From Leishmania mexicana MHOM/GT/2001/U1103 (taxonomy: Eukaryota; Euglenozoa; Kinetoplastea; Trypanosomatida; Trypanosomatidae), in the NCBI RefSeq assembly GCF_000234665.1, contig NC_018332.1:944816-1008815 (forward strand): DNA of 64,000 nt, read 5' to 3'. The notes beneath the pieces were generated by a model that was given only the letters and a program-made list of their open reading frames with translations, did not search any database and was not told the DNA's origin. Below, in pieces: positions 10,051-20,455 of this stretch (the stretch's first letter is position 1; each line of letters begins with the position of its first letter). The position numbers and the translations under genes were made by a program.

Positions 10051-10910
10051 CGTCTTTGTTTCCCTTCCTAATCATTCCTCTATGGTTTACCACGGCTTTC
10101 TTTTTCGGTTGGGTACTGGGGCGTTGTATAGAGTGCTGGCTAGCCGGCGCCTGTGTGCACGTGGGTGTGTCTCCCATCACACACGTATTCACTCTGACCG
10201 GCGATAAGCGTAAAGCGTTTAAAACATGTTTTCTTTTTTTTTCGTCGGCAGAACTACGCGCGCGCACTCCTTCGTGCGGGCTCACGTACGTGCGCCATCG
10301 TCGTGTGTGTGTGTGTGTGTGGCCAGGGACCGAATACCGTTCACCTCCTCCCTTCCGCTACTTTTTTGGTTGGCTGGTTCTGTTCAAGTCAGCCGGCTTG
10401 TCCCTCCCCCCTCTCCCGGATCGATGCGCCGGTGCAGGGCGAGCAGTGGGGAGGTGATGGGGCGAACCCAGTCATGGCCCTGCGGGCACAAGGGGACCTA
10501 CGTGTACGTAGGTGTGGTTTTCGTCTCTCTCTCTCTGTGTTTGTGTGCTCATCCGTCAGCAGAAACAGTCACAGGAACGGGCGTATCTCCTCAGTCGGGG
10601 ACGCCGCACCACCACACTCCCGTCACACACACGCACATGCTACCTTACCTCTCTTCCCCATCCCTCCCTTTGATGCGCATACACGCCAACACGCTTGCCA
10701 ACCGCGGCACAGTGAAATACCCCACAGAACAGAAGAAAAAAACAAAGGAGTAGCACGGAGAACGTTAGGACATCCCTCCACCGGCTTCTCCTCGCCCCCT
10801 TTTCACCATCAAGTCTCGGCCCCACCCCACCCCACGTGCCTTCTACCCCACTCCCAGTCACACGTGTGACCCCCCTTCCACCAGCGTTTAGGCACAGAGG
10901 GAAGAGAACG
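10051..10910. other. Intergenic spacer
   Basis: No gene seen. Contains a GT repeat at about 10302-10321, T-rich runs near 10228-10240, and C/T- and A-rich stretches before the eIF4E start. Confidence 0.55.
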
Positions 10911-11960
10911 ATGAACCCGTCTGCCGCAGCATACATACCACCGAAAAGCGACGCGAAAGGAGAGCCAAAGTCGTCCTCGGCGGCTGCGGTCGCCAAGCCG
11001 CCGTCGATACAGCTGGCGACTAAACTAAGCGCGGCCGCAGAGCCGTTCGTGCCTGGCGGCCCGAAGCAGATGCCCGCGACATCGACGCACGTCGACCCCA
11101 AGACGGCCACCGAGGACGGAAAGACGACTGTGTCGCCGCTGACGGAGCGCCCGGCCAGTTCGCTGCCCAACTCTGCCGCTGCTGCGGGTGCTGCAAAGAG
11201 GGAGGCAGATGAGAACGAGGACTCTCAGCTGGACTGGCTGCCGGAGGCGCAGCCGACGGATTGGTCGGAGAGCAAACTGCCGAAGCTGTTCGGCTGCCAC
11301 AACACGGCTGCCAAGGCGACCTCGAGCGCCATCCCGCTGCACGCCTCGTGGGACCTCTACGCCGATGACCACCAAGGTAGCAGCAATACGGCGTCTCATA
11401 GCTCCCCCACCAGCACCATGTCCTTCGAGCCCATTTTCGTCTCCAACGTCGGCGACGTGGAGAGCTTCTGGCGACTGTGGCGGTACCTGCCGGCGCCTTC
11501 GGGGCTTCCGACTGTCTACACGTACTCGTGGTTCCGTAAGGATATCAAGCCCGAGTGGGAGCACCCGCGCAACAAGAAGGGTGGCACCATCAGCATCGTT
11601 GTTTTCGACCGCGACCGCTCCGGCTTGAGCGACAAGCAAGTTCTCGATGACGTCTTCATGGCTATGCTCGTCGGCGCCGTCGGCGAGAGCTTTCATGAGT
11701 GCAGCACGACGTTGAACGGTATCATGCTGAAGGTGCGGCCCAACAAACCTGTCACACTGCAGCTCTGGACGGCTCACTCGGAGGTGGGCAAGCTGAAGGC
11801 CTTTGCGAATAGCGTGCGTGACACGCTCAGCAAGATTATTGGTGCCAAGGCGATGCAGAAGCTGGAGTACTACTCCCACCACCAAAAGCAGGCCGCTACG
11901 AATAGCCTTGCCGCCCGCATGAAGGGCAAGACGAAGATCTCGCCCGATCACACCTTCTAG
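10911..11960 (+). CDS. Cap-binding translation initiation factor eIF4E, trypanosomatid long isoform (EIF4E3/E4 type)
   Basis: The protein is 349 residues, longer than canonical eIF4E because of an N-terminal extension of about 140 residues. The core (about 140-320) shows the spaced tryptophans of the fold: SWDLYADD, FWRLWRYLP (the eIF4G-contact helix type), YSWFRKDIKPEWEHP and LQLWTAHSE. The extension holds SAAAYIPPK and LSAAAEPFVPGG (about residues 39-50), which look like PAM2-type PABP-binding motifs known from Leishmania EIF4E3 and EIF4E4. Those isoforms work with an eIF4G partner and PABP1 in cytoplasmic initiation. The MNPSAAAYIPP start matches my recollection of EIF4E3, but I cannot exclude EIF4E4. 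The frame is open upstream to 10836, and the sequence there reads as UTR. Ser-Pro sites in the extension (e.g. TVSPLTERP) could be phosphorylated. Confidence 0.92.
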   Translation: MNPSAAAYIPPKSDAKGEPKSSSAAAVAKPPSIQLATKLSAAAEPFVPGGPKQMPATSTHVDPKTATEDGKTTVSPLTERPASSLPNSAAAAGAAKREADENEDSQLDWLPEAQPTDWSESKLPKLFGCHNTAAKATSSAIPLHASWDLYADDHQGSSNTASHSSPTSTMSFEPIFVSNVGDVESFWRLWRYLPAPSGLPTVYTYSWFRKDIKPEWEHPRNKKGGTISIVVFDRDRSGLSDKQVLDDVFMAMLVGAVGESFHECSTTLNGIMLKVRPNKPVTLQLWTAHSEVGKLKAFANSVRDTLSKIIGAKAMQKLEYYSHHQKQAATNSLAARMKGKTKISPDHTF

Positions 11961-14900
11961 TCGAAGGAGGCGCGAACGACATAGGGAGACGAGGGAAGAA
12001 GGATCGCGAGAAGGGTGGCAGTGAGGGGAGCCGGAGAGGGCGGGTGTGTGGGGAGTACGTGGTGGTCTAGCAGGAGTATGCGTATCTGCGTGCATGTTTT
12101 TCTTTGCGTTTTCGCACCGGGGAGGACTGTCAGAGTCGCTCTTCTGGCGGAACGGAGGCAACAAAAGGTTCACCATGGTCACTCCCCCCCCTCTTCTTCC
12201 TCCTCCCCCTCCTCCTCCCCCTCTCGCTGTCCTTCTGTGCCTTCCTCCCTCCATCGCACACACGGTGTTTGCCGAGCTCGCTTTGCTCTCTCCCCCTCCC
12301 TTCTACATCCGTGTGTCTGCAAGCCTCTCTCTCTGTTTCTTCTGTTTTGTTTTGTTTTGTTGAAGCAGCCACCGCTGTTCCAATGGTGGGGGCTGCGCGC
12401 GTGCCGCGATGGAGTTTGTCGTCCTAGCGGGTCCGCTCATTTTTATGGCTGCGGCTTGAAGTGGTGTCGCAGAGGCGTGCGTATCTTCTCCTCCTTGCCT
12501 GCTTCTGCGCCGCCGGATGCAGAGATATCGAGGCCCGTGCGTGTGTCGCCTGAGCGACGCGTCGATTCACAAACCTTGTGCGAAGAAAAAAAACAAAAGA
12601 AAAATGCCTCTAAAAATGTGGCGAAGACACGCTACATCTCCCTCTCCTCCCCCAGACACACACACACACACACACACACACACGGGCATAGGCACAGGCC
12701 CAGGCACAGGCACACACAGCTGAGGAACTGAAGGAAGTAGGCGTGCACCGCATCGTCGTCGTCCGCTCCCTCTCCCTTTAACTCAGTGGGGGATGATTGT
12801 GTGGTGCGTCGTGGTGTGTGCGTGCCCGTTGCTTCTGAGAGAGCGGAAGGAAAGGAAAACGAGAGCGGATGCTGCGTTCTGTGTTTCGTGACACGGGAGG
12901 AACATTGAGGGAGGGGAGGGGGGGGTACCGGGATGACGTCCGAAGAGGGAGAGATGGCACATGAGAAGGGTCTGACCGGACGGGAAAGCACGCCAGGCGG
13001 CGTATCTATCTATGTGTATGCATGTGTTTATGTGTGTGTGAGCGAAATGCCCCGCTCGACTCCCCTCCCCACCACACACCTTCACCTGCCGCAGTCTCTA
13101 CCGAAAAGATGGGGTGTGCACCCTCTGCACGCGTGCGGCCCTCTCCCATCTCTTTCCTTTACTCGCACAGCCAAGTATTTGCCTTGTTCGGCGAGCCACG
13201 GCGACGATGCGTGAGGAGCCGGGAGAGGGGCGCAGCGAGCCGTGGGCAAAGGGAGCACAGGCAACCAGAAAAAAAGGGTGCTGAGCGACAGAGGCTTGTG
13301 GGCCACTGAGGTGGGGTGAACAGCACCGCAGACACAGACGCACGGATGCATACATTGGCTAACCACGCGCACGTACAGGCGCACACGCACGCATGCATTT
13401 TTCTTTCTCTCTGTGGCGCTCCTCTCATCTTCCTTGAGCGCTTTCTATCCCTTCTGTTTCATGTGGACCCTCATCTCCTTGTGGTGCTCTTGTGTCTGTG
13501 TCTACCGATCACAACCTCCCCCTCCCTCTCCGCCTGCTGGCCTCTATCTCGCGTATTCGTCGCGACTGTAAACAACACATCGTCTTGCTCCGCTCTTTCC
13601 AGGCTTTGCTTTCCCTCGCATGTGTTATCTATTATTATATATATCTATTGTGAAGGCGATGGCCCATAAGACGCACAGCAGTAGCGACGTATTCCTCGCT
13701 CTCTCCCACGTCGTGCGTTCATCGCACTCAAGCTTCTCCTCGTGCCCGTCAACTGATGCTTGTTCCTGTTGTGGTTGCTGTCTTTACGAGTGCGTGTGCG
13801 TGTGCGTGTCTGTGTCTGTGTGTGCTGCCGGGTGCACGGTAGCGGGTGATTCGAGCGTTGTTTGTCCTCGCACGCCTGCGATGTCGCCCACCCATTTCGC
13901 CCTCCCCCTCCCCCTTCTCCTCCTGGGTGTGCTCAGCTTTCGTCATCTCGGCATGTGTCTCTGTGCCACTTCTTTGTTTATCTTTCTTTAGTGTGTCCGT
14001 TGCTCGGATGTGAATGTGAATGTGAATGTGTGTGTGTGCGTCGGGGGATGTGAGAGGGTGTGAGAGGGGAGGGGGAGGGCAGACCACACGACATATGGTT
14101 CTCGGCGTCCCTCTTTTTCTTCACACATTCTCTGTCTCTGTGTGTGTGTGTGTTGGTCTTGCCTTTCCGACTTGAACAGCTGTTTAAACTTTATTTTTGA
14201 ACGTGTCCATTCTGCCACGAACACGTCAACCGGTGTACTCGCAGACACAACCACAGCTCTCCTGCCTCTGTTGCGCTGCATCTATGTCAGGGAACCGGAC
14301 CCAGCAGCGCCGCGTGGCGTCGTTTAGTCCAGTGCAACGCCACTGCCTCACAGCGCAAGCGAGGTCCAGGATCACGCTCAACATCACCGCAACGTAGCTA
14401 AAGGTAGAGACAAGGAAAATGGCAGTGGTTGTGTGTGTGTGTTTGTGTCCAGTTGTTGAATGATCGACACGATTTTCGTAGTGAGCTGGCCCTGACCTGA
14501 TTATCTCATGCCCGCGTGTCTCTTGCGCACAGCGCCAGCTCAGTCCTCTCCGCGGACACCAAGAGTCCCCGCAACTGTAGCCGAGGGCAGGCTGTGCAGG
14601 CTGCTTTGGCCTCCCCACATAAAGAGTAGGTACCGCACCCTGAATACCACGGTGCGGTGGCTCGCATCATGAGGGCCCACGTTGACGGCAACGGACAAAA
14701 AAAAACAGAGCGAGGAGCTGCAGGGAGGCGAAATAGTACCGAGGAGAGGGGAGGCGGGCGGGGAGGTGCGCCCACACGCAAGGACACATTCCCCCCTCCC
14801 CCCGGCCCACCTCATCAAGTCCACCTCTTCAATCTTGTTTCTTTGAACACTAACAGAAAGAAATAATAATCCGTAACATGTGATCAACGATGTGTGTGCG

Positions 14901-15789
14901 TGTGCGTGTGCGTGCGGGAAAGACAAGCGAACGGGGGGTGGGAGCGAGACTCTCTTCAGTGCCGTACTAGGTAGGCCCCGAAGGCGGGAGCGGCTGAGAG
15001 GGAGGGAAGCCAAGCGATGATGGCCAGGAGATCTGCAGCATTTCCCAGCAGCCACCACATGTCCGTCGCCCTCTCCTTCCTCCTCACAGCGGGCTGCGCT
15101 CTCTACCTCCGAGAGGAGCAGACCTGGGGTTCGAACTGACCTCTCTGCGTGTGTGGGTGTGTGGGTGCCATGACGTGCAATGTGTGAGCTGACGTGTGCC
15201 CCTGGCGTGACGCGGTGTCCCATGTGTGCGATGTCAGCCCTGCCTGCTCTCTTGCTGCTCGCCCTCCTTTTCCGTCATTCACCTTCCCCAAGTGCTTCTC
15301 ACTTCGCAGTGATGCTGCGTGTGACTGGGCTCTCTTTATCCGTTTGCACAGCGGTGCAGAGGGATTTGTGGGCACAGGCGTGCATGCGTAAGAGGCACCC
15401 CAGCTGCGATCCCGTACACCTCTACTCCTGCCATCCCTCCCTCCCTGCGCGTTGTTACACGTGGTTTCTCTTGTGTGCAATGGTGCCGCTTGACCCCTCT
15501 CTCTCTCTCACACGCCGTCCGCACCACCACCGCCATCCCCTTTCACTCAACTCTTGTTTGTGACACACACACACACGCACACGCACACGCACACGCGTTT
15601 CTTTTCACGGACTCCCACCATCACCCTCTGTCTCCTGACACGCGGAGAAGTCAGCACGCAGAAGGGCTTCCTCCGTCGTGCCTATCCCAGACGTTATCTT
15701 GCTCATTCCTTTCCTTTGTTATTTGCTCACTCGTGGAACGCAATCCTTCGCTCCCTCGATCTCGTATCCGTCTCCCTCCCTCCCTCATC
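11961..15789. other. 3.8-kb gene-free spacer after eIF4E
   Basis: This is the longest gap in the window. Most of it is simple sequence: C/T tracts (12180-12320), CA repeat (12657-12683), GT-rich stretches (13010-13035, 13790-13825), three copies of GAATGT near 14012-14030, and an AT-rich patch at 13628-13650. A less repetitive island lies at about 14160-14720, where no conserved protein, tRNA or rRNA signature was found. The final 200 bases before 15790 are pyrimidine-rich. It should contain a long eIF4E 3'UTR, the acyl-CoA dehydrogenase 5'UTR and possibly an unrecognised RNA. Confidence 0.55.
12657..12683. repeat. (CA)n microsatellite
   Basis: About 13 uninterrupted CA units, followed by imperfect GGCACA repeats to about 12715. 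Confidence 0.9.
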
Positions 15790-17679
15790 ATGCTCCGTCG
15801 CGTTTGCTCGTCGGCAGCGGCCTCCCACGCCGCTGCCGCGACGATGGCTGCGCGCAGCCTCACCTACCAACCGCGCATCCGCGACGTGCAGTTCCTGTAC
15901 GAGGAGGTTTTCGCCATGTACGACCACTACAAGAATCTGGGCAAGAGCCCCGCTTGTGGCTCTGACAGCGTGGTCACGAAGGAGCTGATGGATGCGCTGC
16001 TGGAGGAGAGCTCGAAGCTTGCGGTGCAGACGTTGTTCCCGTTGTACGAGTCCAGCGACAGTGAGGGCTGCGTGCTGAAGGACGGCAACGTGACGACGCC
16101 CAATGGCTTCAAGGAGGCGTACCAGGCGCTCACGGCGGGCGGCTGGACCGGTATTAATGAGGCCGAGAAGTACGGCGGGCAGGGGCTGCCCCTGTCGGTC
16201 GGGTTCACGACACGTGAAATGATAGCGACAGCGAATTGGGGGTTCAGCATGTATCCTGGGCTCTCTCTGGGTGCCTGCCGCACTCTCATGTCATGGGCAA
16301 GCGACGAGATGAAGGACCAGTACCTGCCCAAGCTGGTGAGTGGTGAGTGGAGCGGGACGATGTGTCTGACGGAGCCGCAGTGCGGGACGGACCTGTCACA
16401 AGTGAAGACGAAGGCGGAGCCATCCGGCGACGGCAAGTCGTACCGCATCTCCGGGACGAAGATCTTTATTTCCGCCGGTGACCACGACCTGACGGACAAT
16501 ATTATTCACGTTGTGCTTGCGCGGCTGCCGAACTCGCTGCCGTCGACGAAGGGGCTGTCGCTATTCCTTGTGCCGCGGCATGTTGTGAACGATGACGGGT
16601 CACTGGAGGCTGCGAGGAATGTGGAGTGCATTGCGCTGGAGAAGAAGATGGGGATCAAGGGCAGCTCGACGTGCCAGCTGAGCTTCCAGAACTCTGTGGG
16701 GTATCTGATCGGCGAGCCGAGTGCCGGGATGAAGCAGATGTTTACATTCATGAACGCCGCGCGAGTCGGGTGCGCGCTGGAGGGCATCTGCCACGCGGAG
16801 CTTGCGTTCCAGAACGGGCTGCGGTACGCGCGCGAGCGGCGGTCTATGCGCGCGCTTGGCGGCACAAAGGAACCGGAGATGGTGGCGGACCGGATCATCT
16901 GCCACGCGAACGTGCGGCAGAATGTGCTGTTTGCGAAGGCTATTGCGGAGGGCGGGCGCGCGCTGCTGCTGGACGTTGGGCGGCTGCTGGACCTCCACGC
17001 CGCTGCGCCGGACGCTGCAACTGCGGAGGCGCTAGACCACGAGATCGGCTTCTACACACCGATCGCGAAGGCGTGTGTGACGGAGTGGGGGGTGGAGGCA
17101 GCGAGCCGGTTGCTGCAAGTGTGGGGCGGGCACGGGTATATTAAGGGCAACGGAATGGAGCAGATCCTGCGCGACTCGCGCATCGGGACCATCTACGAGG
17201 GCACGACGGGCGTGCAGGCACTGGACTTCATTGGACGCAAGGTGCTGAGCACGAAGGGCGGCAACCAGGCAAAGCGGTTCGGGAAGCGCGTGAGCAAGCT
17301 TGCGTGGGCGCACATGCTGTCGACCGGCGCACTGGGGCGGTACGGGCGACAGCTGTGGCTGATGCAGAAGCAGTGGCGGATTGTGACGACCCGGATCGGA
17401 CTCATGGCGTTGAAAAACCGCGACGCCGCCGCCGCGTCGTCGGAGGACTTCCTGATGTACACGGGATACATGACCCTTGGATACTACTGGCTACGGATGG
17501 CGGAGGTGGCCCAGCGCAGGGTGGCAGCCGGGCAGGACGCGGACGGGTTCTACCAGACGAAGCTGGACACGTGCGAGTACGTGTTCACGCGCATTCTGCC
17601 GCGCGCTGAGGCACACAAGAGGATCATGCTGGCGGAGCCGACGCTGTGCAGGTACAAGGAGGAGAACTGGGACATCTGA
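15790..17679 (+). CDS. Acyl-CoA dehydrogenase, long FadE5/DmdC-like class, probably mitochondrial
   Basis: The protein is 629 residues. It oxidises an acyl-CoA thioester to the enoyl-CoA with FAD, passing electrons to ETF. Visible signatures are MCLTEPQCGTDLSQVKT (FAD-binding loop), GTKIFISAGDH, MGIKGSSTCQLSF and the C-terminal helix region RDSRIGTIYEGTTGVQALDF. In the long FadE5-like class the catalytic glutamate lies in this last motif, here E470. The N-terminal helical domain (GINEAEKYGGQGLP) precedes these, and about 150 extra C-terminal residues match the extended class rather than the short 400-residue MCAD type. The N-terminus from 15790 (MLRRVCSSAAASHAAAAT) is basic, Ala/Ser-rich and free of acidic residues, typical of a mitochondrial presequence and decisive for this start; the frame upstream is open but repetitive. 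Substrate chain length cannot be read from sequence. Confidence 0.93.
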   Translation: MLRRVCSSAAASHAAAATMAARSLTYQPRIRDVQFLYEEVFAMYDHYKNLGKSPACGSDSVVTKELMDALLEESSKLAVQTLFPLYESSDSEGCVLKDGNVTTPNGFKEAYQALTAGGWTGINEAEKYGGQGLPLSVGFTTREMIATANWGFSMYPGLSLGACRTLMSWASDEMKDQYLPKLVSGEWSGTMCLTEPQCGTDLSQVKTKAEPSGDGKSYRISGTKIFISAGDHDLTDNIIHVVLARLPNSLPSTKGLSLFLVPRHVVNDDGSLEAARNVECIALEKKMGIKGSSTCQLSFQNSVGYLIGEPSAGMKQMFTFMNAARVGCALEGICHAELAFQNGLRYARERRSMRALGGTKEPEMVADRIICHANVRQNVLFAKAIAEGGRALLLDVGRLLDLHAAAPDAATAEALDHEIGFYTPIAKACVTEWGVEAASRLLQVWGGHGYIKGNGMEQILRDSRIGTIYEGTTGVQALDFIGRKVLSTKGGNQAKRFGKRVSKLAWAHMLSTGALGRYGRQLWLMQKQWRIVTTRIGLMALKNRDAAAASSEDFLMYTGYMTLGYYWLRMAEVAQRRVAAGQDADGFYQTKLDTCEYVFTRILPRAEAHKRIMLAEPTLCRYKEENWDI

Positions 17680-18266
17680 TCACGTGGCACACATACGCTG
17701 CGTAGCTGCTGCTGTCGGGAGGGGTGAGGTGGCCGTGCGTGGACGCTTCTTCCCTGCTTCCCAGACGTCTCCTGCGTGGCGTGCGTTCGTGAGCCTCTTG
17801 GCACAGCAGCCAGCGATCCTCGCGCCTGCAGATTATTTGCGTGCCCCGTCCCTCGCCCCTCCTCCGCCCTACTAACGTGCCTGTTTAGACACTCCGGATG
17901 TCGCCGTCGTGAAGGATGGCACGCATGCATGTCTCACCCTCTCCATCCCTCCACTACCTCGCTCTGAAGAGCATTACGAGGTGCACACACGGCGACATCA
18001 CGCGAGCACACGCCTTGGGGGAGGGGGAGGTTGCGCCTCTCCGCGCTGTTTCTTTTTTTCTGGTTGCGTTGCCCTCTCTCGGTCTCGATGCCTGCGGATG
18101 GCACTCGCAGAAGACCCCGCGCGACAGAGCGAGCCGCTGTGGGTGTGTTTGTGCCGACACGTTCCGCTCTCTTCGCCTCCGCGCGTGTGTGACTGGCCCC
18201 CCTCTCTCTTGCTGAAGAACGATATGTGGATGTTCGCGTGATTTTATTTCCGACGCTCATGACGGG
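17680..18266. other. Spacer downstream of acyl-CoA dehydrogenase, before repeat copy 1
   Basis: No gene seen. Mixed-composition sequence with C/T stretches, likely the proximal 3'UTR of the acyl-CoA dehydrogenase mRNA. Confidence 0.5.
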
Positions 18267-18913
18267 GCTCTGATGATGCCGCCTCTGCTGACGTGTTGCA
18301 ATGCCCGAGTGTCCGCGTACGCCCCCCCCCCTCCTCTCCCTACTCTCTCTGCGTGTGTGTGTCGTGTGGTGTGTGTGTGTGTGTGGCGGCAGCCAGGCAG
18401 CCCCTCCCTCCTCCCCCAGCCCTGCCAATTGCCGGACCCCACTTCTCGTCGCGGCAGGGCCACGCGCATGAGGCTTGGGGAGGCCAGTGCGGTGCATCGC
18501 TACTGATGCCGGCGGTGAGGCCCTGGGTGGTGCTGCCTCGGAGCGCCCCGCGACCGTGCACACGCCTGTGGCGTCCATATGACCGGGCAGCGTGACTCGA
18601 AGGCACGCCACACCCGACGCTCACACGGCCCACCGGTGTGGTGGCGCCTGTGCCGCTCCTGGAGACGCACCAGGTGGCGGCCGACATAATGCGGCTGACT
18701 GCGAGGCGACCTGCGAAGCGCAGGGTGGGCGGAGTATGAGGCAAGGACCTCGGGCAGGTCACCGAGGCGGCGCGTTGCCGTACTTCTTGTCAAGGGCTGC
18801 CATCGCGCCACGCGGATGGGAGGGTGGCGGGCGGGGCCTGCGACCGGCCGTGGGCGGTCGAGTGGCGTTTGAGTTCATGTTCCGTGGCATCGTATGGACA
18901 CATGGATGCGAAG
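18267..18913. mobile_element. Dispersed repeat copy 1, probable SIDER-type retroposon relic
   Basis: A 647-base block that recurs at 33482-34127 in the same orientation. The copies differ by one C in a poly-C run (ten versus nine C) and two substitutions near position 18761 (A/T) and 18770 (G/A), so identity is above 99%. The block starts at GCTCTGATGATGCCGCC and ends at GGATGCGAAG; both flanks then diverge abruptly. It has no long protein-like frame. Size, location in an intergenic 3'UTR-like region and GC-rich non-coding content fit the SIDER family of short degenerate retroposons that is abundant in Leishmania and can destabilise mRNAs. I did not find an A-tail or clear target-site duplications, so the class is an inference while the repeat itself is certain. 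Confidence 0.75.
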
Positions 18914-20455
18914 AGCGTTTCTTTCTTTATTCTGTGCTTCTGCGGGCGCGTTGTTGGTGGATGCGTTCTTGATGGCTGCCCTTTACTTCTCTGTTTCTGT
19001 TTTCCTTTACTCGGTGACGATTGTCGACTTGAGCGCGCGTGCCTGGGCACACAATACGGGCCGCGCGCGTGCCTGTGCGTGAACTTGTGTGGTGCCTATG
19101 CTTTCCCCCTTCCCCTCTCTTACGAGCTGCTCCTTGTACAGCACTCAACGCATACCCGCCCTCTTTTTTCTGTGTTTTTCTCGCGCGGCCTCGCCCTTGC
19201 CGATGTGCTTGGGGTTTGTGCGGGTGTCTGTAAGGGTTCCTCTGGGTAATCGCGTAGGTTGGTGCCTTCTCCTCCCTCATCATGCAAAGACTCTGAGGTG
19301 GGAGGGAGGTGAGGCTCGTTGCTCCTGATCTCAGATACCCGCACCCACGCCGGGGTGCTCAACCGCAATGCTTCTTCATGACCTTACCCCCTCCCTCCGT
19401 GATGTTGTCTTCTCTCGTTTTTCTTGAACGTGTCTCCCCACTCTCTCCGATTGTACGCGCTACCTTTGTTTTGCATCTCCCTGTCTGTCTCTGTACTCAG
19501 TCAATACGATGCAAGCGGTGTGAAAGCGCACGCATGCGCACGTGTTGGTGCCTTCGGGGTGCCTCTGGGGGTTTCAGCTCGATGCACACGCGTACCCACA
19601 CACACACACACATACACACGCACATGTATGTGCTGCTGCTGCTGCTGTCCTCTGGCGGATCTCTCCCCCCTCCCCCTTTCACCCACTCCCCTTTCTTTTT
19701 TTCCTTCTTTTCGAAATTTCTTCTGTTCCGTCCCTGTCTTGCATCGGGCACGTCCAGCGGCGTCGACTCCCTCTCGGCCTCCCTCTCTCCCCCTCTCGCT
19801 CACTCACTCACGAATCTCTCTGAGTGTGCCTGTGTTTTATGTATGTCTGTGGCGGTGGTGGTGGTGGTGTGTGTGGGTGAAGTAGCGATCAACGATGCCT
19901 CTCTCTCCAGGCCCCGTGTGTGCCTGTGCGGGTGGGGTGCGCACTAGGGAACACGAGCGATAGTGCGTGCTGGCGAAGGCGGACGCTCGAAGACACATCA
20001 CGTCTGCTCCCCCAGTCGCGTCGGGTCTCGGTGCTCATCTCACGAGCGTCTTTCTGCACGTGAGTGTGTGATCAGACGACCACCCCCTGTCTCCGCGCTG
20101 CGCGCCTCTTGGCCGTTTTTCCTTTCTCTTCCCTCGCTTCACGCCAAGCCATTCTTTGCCGGTGCGTGCAAATTGGGCGTGTGCGTGTGCCTGCGTGCGT
20201 GTGTGTGTCAGCACACCGGCTCGCTGCCTTTGTAAAAGCGAACTTTGAGTTGGCGTATCTCCTCCTCCCTCACTCACTCTCTCTCTCGTCCCCGCCTGCT
20301 CTTACGTTTGTCTGCGCTCGCCTGTGATTACCACATGATTCGAGTTGTGGACCGCCTTGCGCAGGAATACGGATTACACAGACTCTACTAGACACCCCAC
20401 CTCCCCCCACTCGCACGCCCATACGAGCCGCGTTGGTGGCACCATAGCTGCAGCG
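18914..20455. other. 1.5-kb spacer before the R3H gene
   Basis: No gene supported. T-rich and C/T-rich stretches (19140-19190, 19660-19735), a CA repeat at 19597-19625, a GCT repeat at 19630-19645 and a GTG-rich run near 19850-19875. Open frames here are low complexity. Confidence 0.55.

Noticed and set aside
14140..14620. Possible tRNA or short peptide gene in the eIF4E downstream spacer
   Set aside because: No cloverleaf with matching arms and no T-loop consensus could be built; the 37-66 codon frames show no conserved feature.
18257..18972. Open frames inside repeat copy 1 that recur in copy 2
   Set aside because: The same short frames appear in both copies only because the DNA is near-identical; none resembles a transposase or reverse transcriptase.
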